6,074 nt of DNA from Chloroflexota bacterium (GTDB lineage: Bacteria; Chloroflexota; Anaerolineae; Anaerolineales; Anaerolineaceae). Every line of letters starts with the position of its first letter. Position 1 is the stretch's first letter. Positions 5,562-6,074 of this stretch are shown in pieces. The translations under genes were made by a program, and so were the position numbers. The stretch is taken from NCBI GenBank assembly GCA_021796375.1, contig JAJYJF010000153.1, positions 1-6,074 on the forward strand, read 5' to 3'. The notes under the pieces are model-generated. The model was not told the DNA's origin and made no database searches. It saw only the letters and a list, made by a program, of their open reading frames with translations.

Positions 5562-6074
5562 TTAAACCAGATCCGCAAAAGTTTTCTCCATGCGGCGAAA
5601 ATAAAACAACCCGGTGACGAACAGCACCAGCACCATGACGACGGATACGATAAAGAGATCCCCGGGCGGCTGCCCGCCCATGATCGCCCAGCGGAAGCCC
5701 TGGATCACCCCGGCCATCGGGTTCAGACCGTAGATGATGCGCGTCACCCGGCCGGTGACCAGGCCCGCCGAATAGGCAACCGGCGAGGCGTACATCCAGG
5801 TGGTGATCAGGAACGGCATGGCCTGCTGGATGTCGCGGTACTGGACGTTCAACGCCGAGAGCCACAGCCCGACCGCCAGCCCGGTGACGATCACCAGCAG
5901 GGTCAGCGGGATGAGCCAGAGCAGGTTCACGGTCAGCGGCACCTGGTAGTAAACCATCAGGCCAGCCACCACCAGGAATGAAATCACGAAATCCACCAGC
6001 CCGGCCAGCACCGCCGAGATCGGGATGATCAGGCGCGGGAAGTAGACCTTGGTCAACAGGTTGGCGTTGCCGAC
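5562..6074 (-). CDS. wzm: ABC-2 type polysaccharide export permease (Wzm type; partial, C-terminal 170 residues)
   Basis: This is the C-terminal part of the membrane subunit that works with the Wzt-type ATPase encoded next. The frame is open at the window's right edge (first complete codons read VGNANL, then LTKVYFPRLIIP), so roughly the first 100 residues, judged from the usual size near 270, are missing. Hydrophobic segments lie at fragment residues about 22-43, 50-73, 87-105 and 139-158. Family motifs are KVYFPRLIIP (9-18), NVQYRDI (76-82), SPVAYSAGLV (97-106), LNPMAGVIQGFR (117-128) and the terminal FRRMEKTFADLV (159-170). These are characteristic of ABC-2 permeases of O-antigen, capsule or teichoic-acid export. 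The TAA stop is at 5564-5562. A 136-base gap holding repeat copy B separates it from the ATPase gene, whereas the downstream genes overlap. An internal TTG at 6056 is not the true start, because homology continues upstream of it. Confidence 0.93.
   Translation of the reverse strand, partial: VGNANLLTKVYFPRLIIPISAVLAGLVDFVISFLVVAGLMVYYQVPLTVNLLWLIPLTLLVIVTGLAVGLWLSALNVQYRDIQQAMPFLITTWMYASPVAYSAGLVTGRVTRIIYGLNPMAGVIQGFRWAIMGGQPPGDLFIVSVVMVLVLFVTGLFYFRRMEKTFADLV

Overview
The window is a GC-rich piece of a surface-polysaccharide gene cluster. All six genes lie on the minus strand, so transcription runs from high to low coordinates. No rRNA, tRNA, CRISPR, transposase or convincing terminator is visible. 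Taxonomy is inference only. The high GC, the Wzm/Wzt-type exporter and the two intergenic elements built of TCACNNN/GTGANNN heptamers suggest Chloroflexota (Anaerolineae-like), or less likely a cyanobacterium or another environmental lineage. No phylogenetic marker is present.

Layout in transcription order: (1) 6074-5562, the C-terminal 170 residues of an ABC-2 polysaccharide-export permease (Wzm type), cut by the window edge; (2) 5534-5438, a heptamer-built inverted-repeat element; (3) 5425-4148, the partner ATPase (Wzt type) with a C-terminal Wzt_C carbohydrate-binding domain; (4) 4151-2547, a 534-residue protein resembling capsule-synthesis (KpsC/KpsS-like, GT-B fold) glycosyltransferases, joined to the ATPase gene by an ATGA overlap; (5) 2550-1672, a class I SAM-dependent methyltransferase, joined to it by a GTGA overlap; (6) 1675-1544, a second, related heptamer element; (7) 1520-501, a PseB-type UDP-GlcNAc 4,6-dehydratase (inverting); (8) 501-1, the N-terminal 167 residues of an RmlD-like sugar-nucleotide reductase, joined by a TGATG overlap and cut by the window edge.

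The genes form two functional blocks separated by a heptamer element. The upstream block (permease, ATPase, glycosyltransferase-like protein, methyltransferase) looks like an export cassette in which a chain could be capped or methylated and then recognised by the Wzt_C domain. The downstream block (dehydratase and reductase) would make a UDP-2-acetamido-2,6-dideoxy-L-hexose donor. The dehydratase resembles pseudaminic-acid PseB, but a reductase follows it instead of the PseC aminotransferase.

The most unusual non-coding signal is the pair of intergenic elements. Their left arms share an 11-mer, their right arms share another 11-mer, and the arms carry TCAC or GTGA at strict 7-base spacing. 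Each element sits at one of the only two junctions where neighbouring genes do not overlap.
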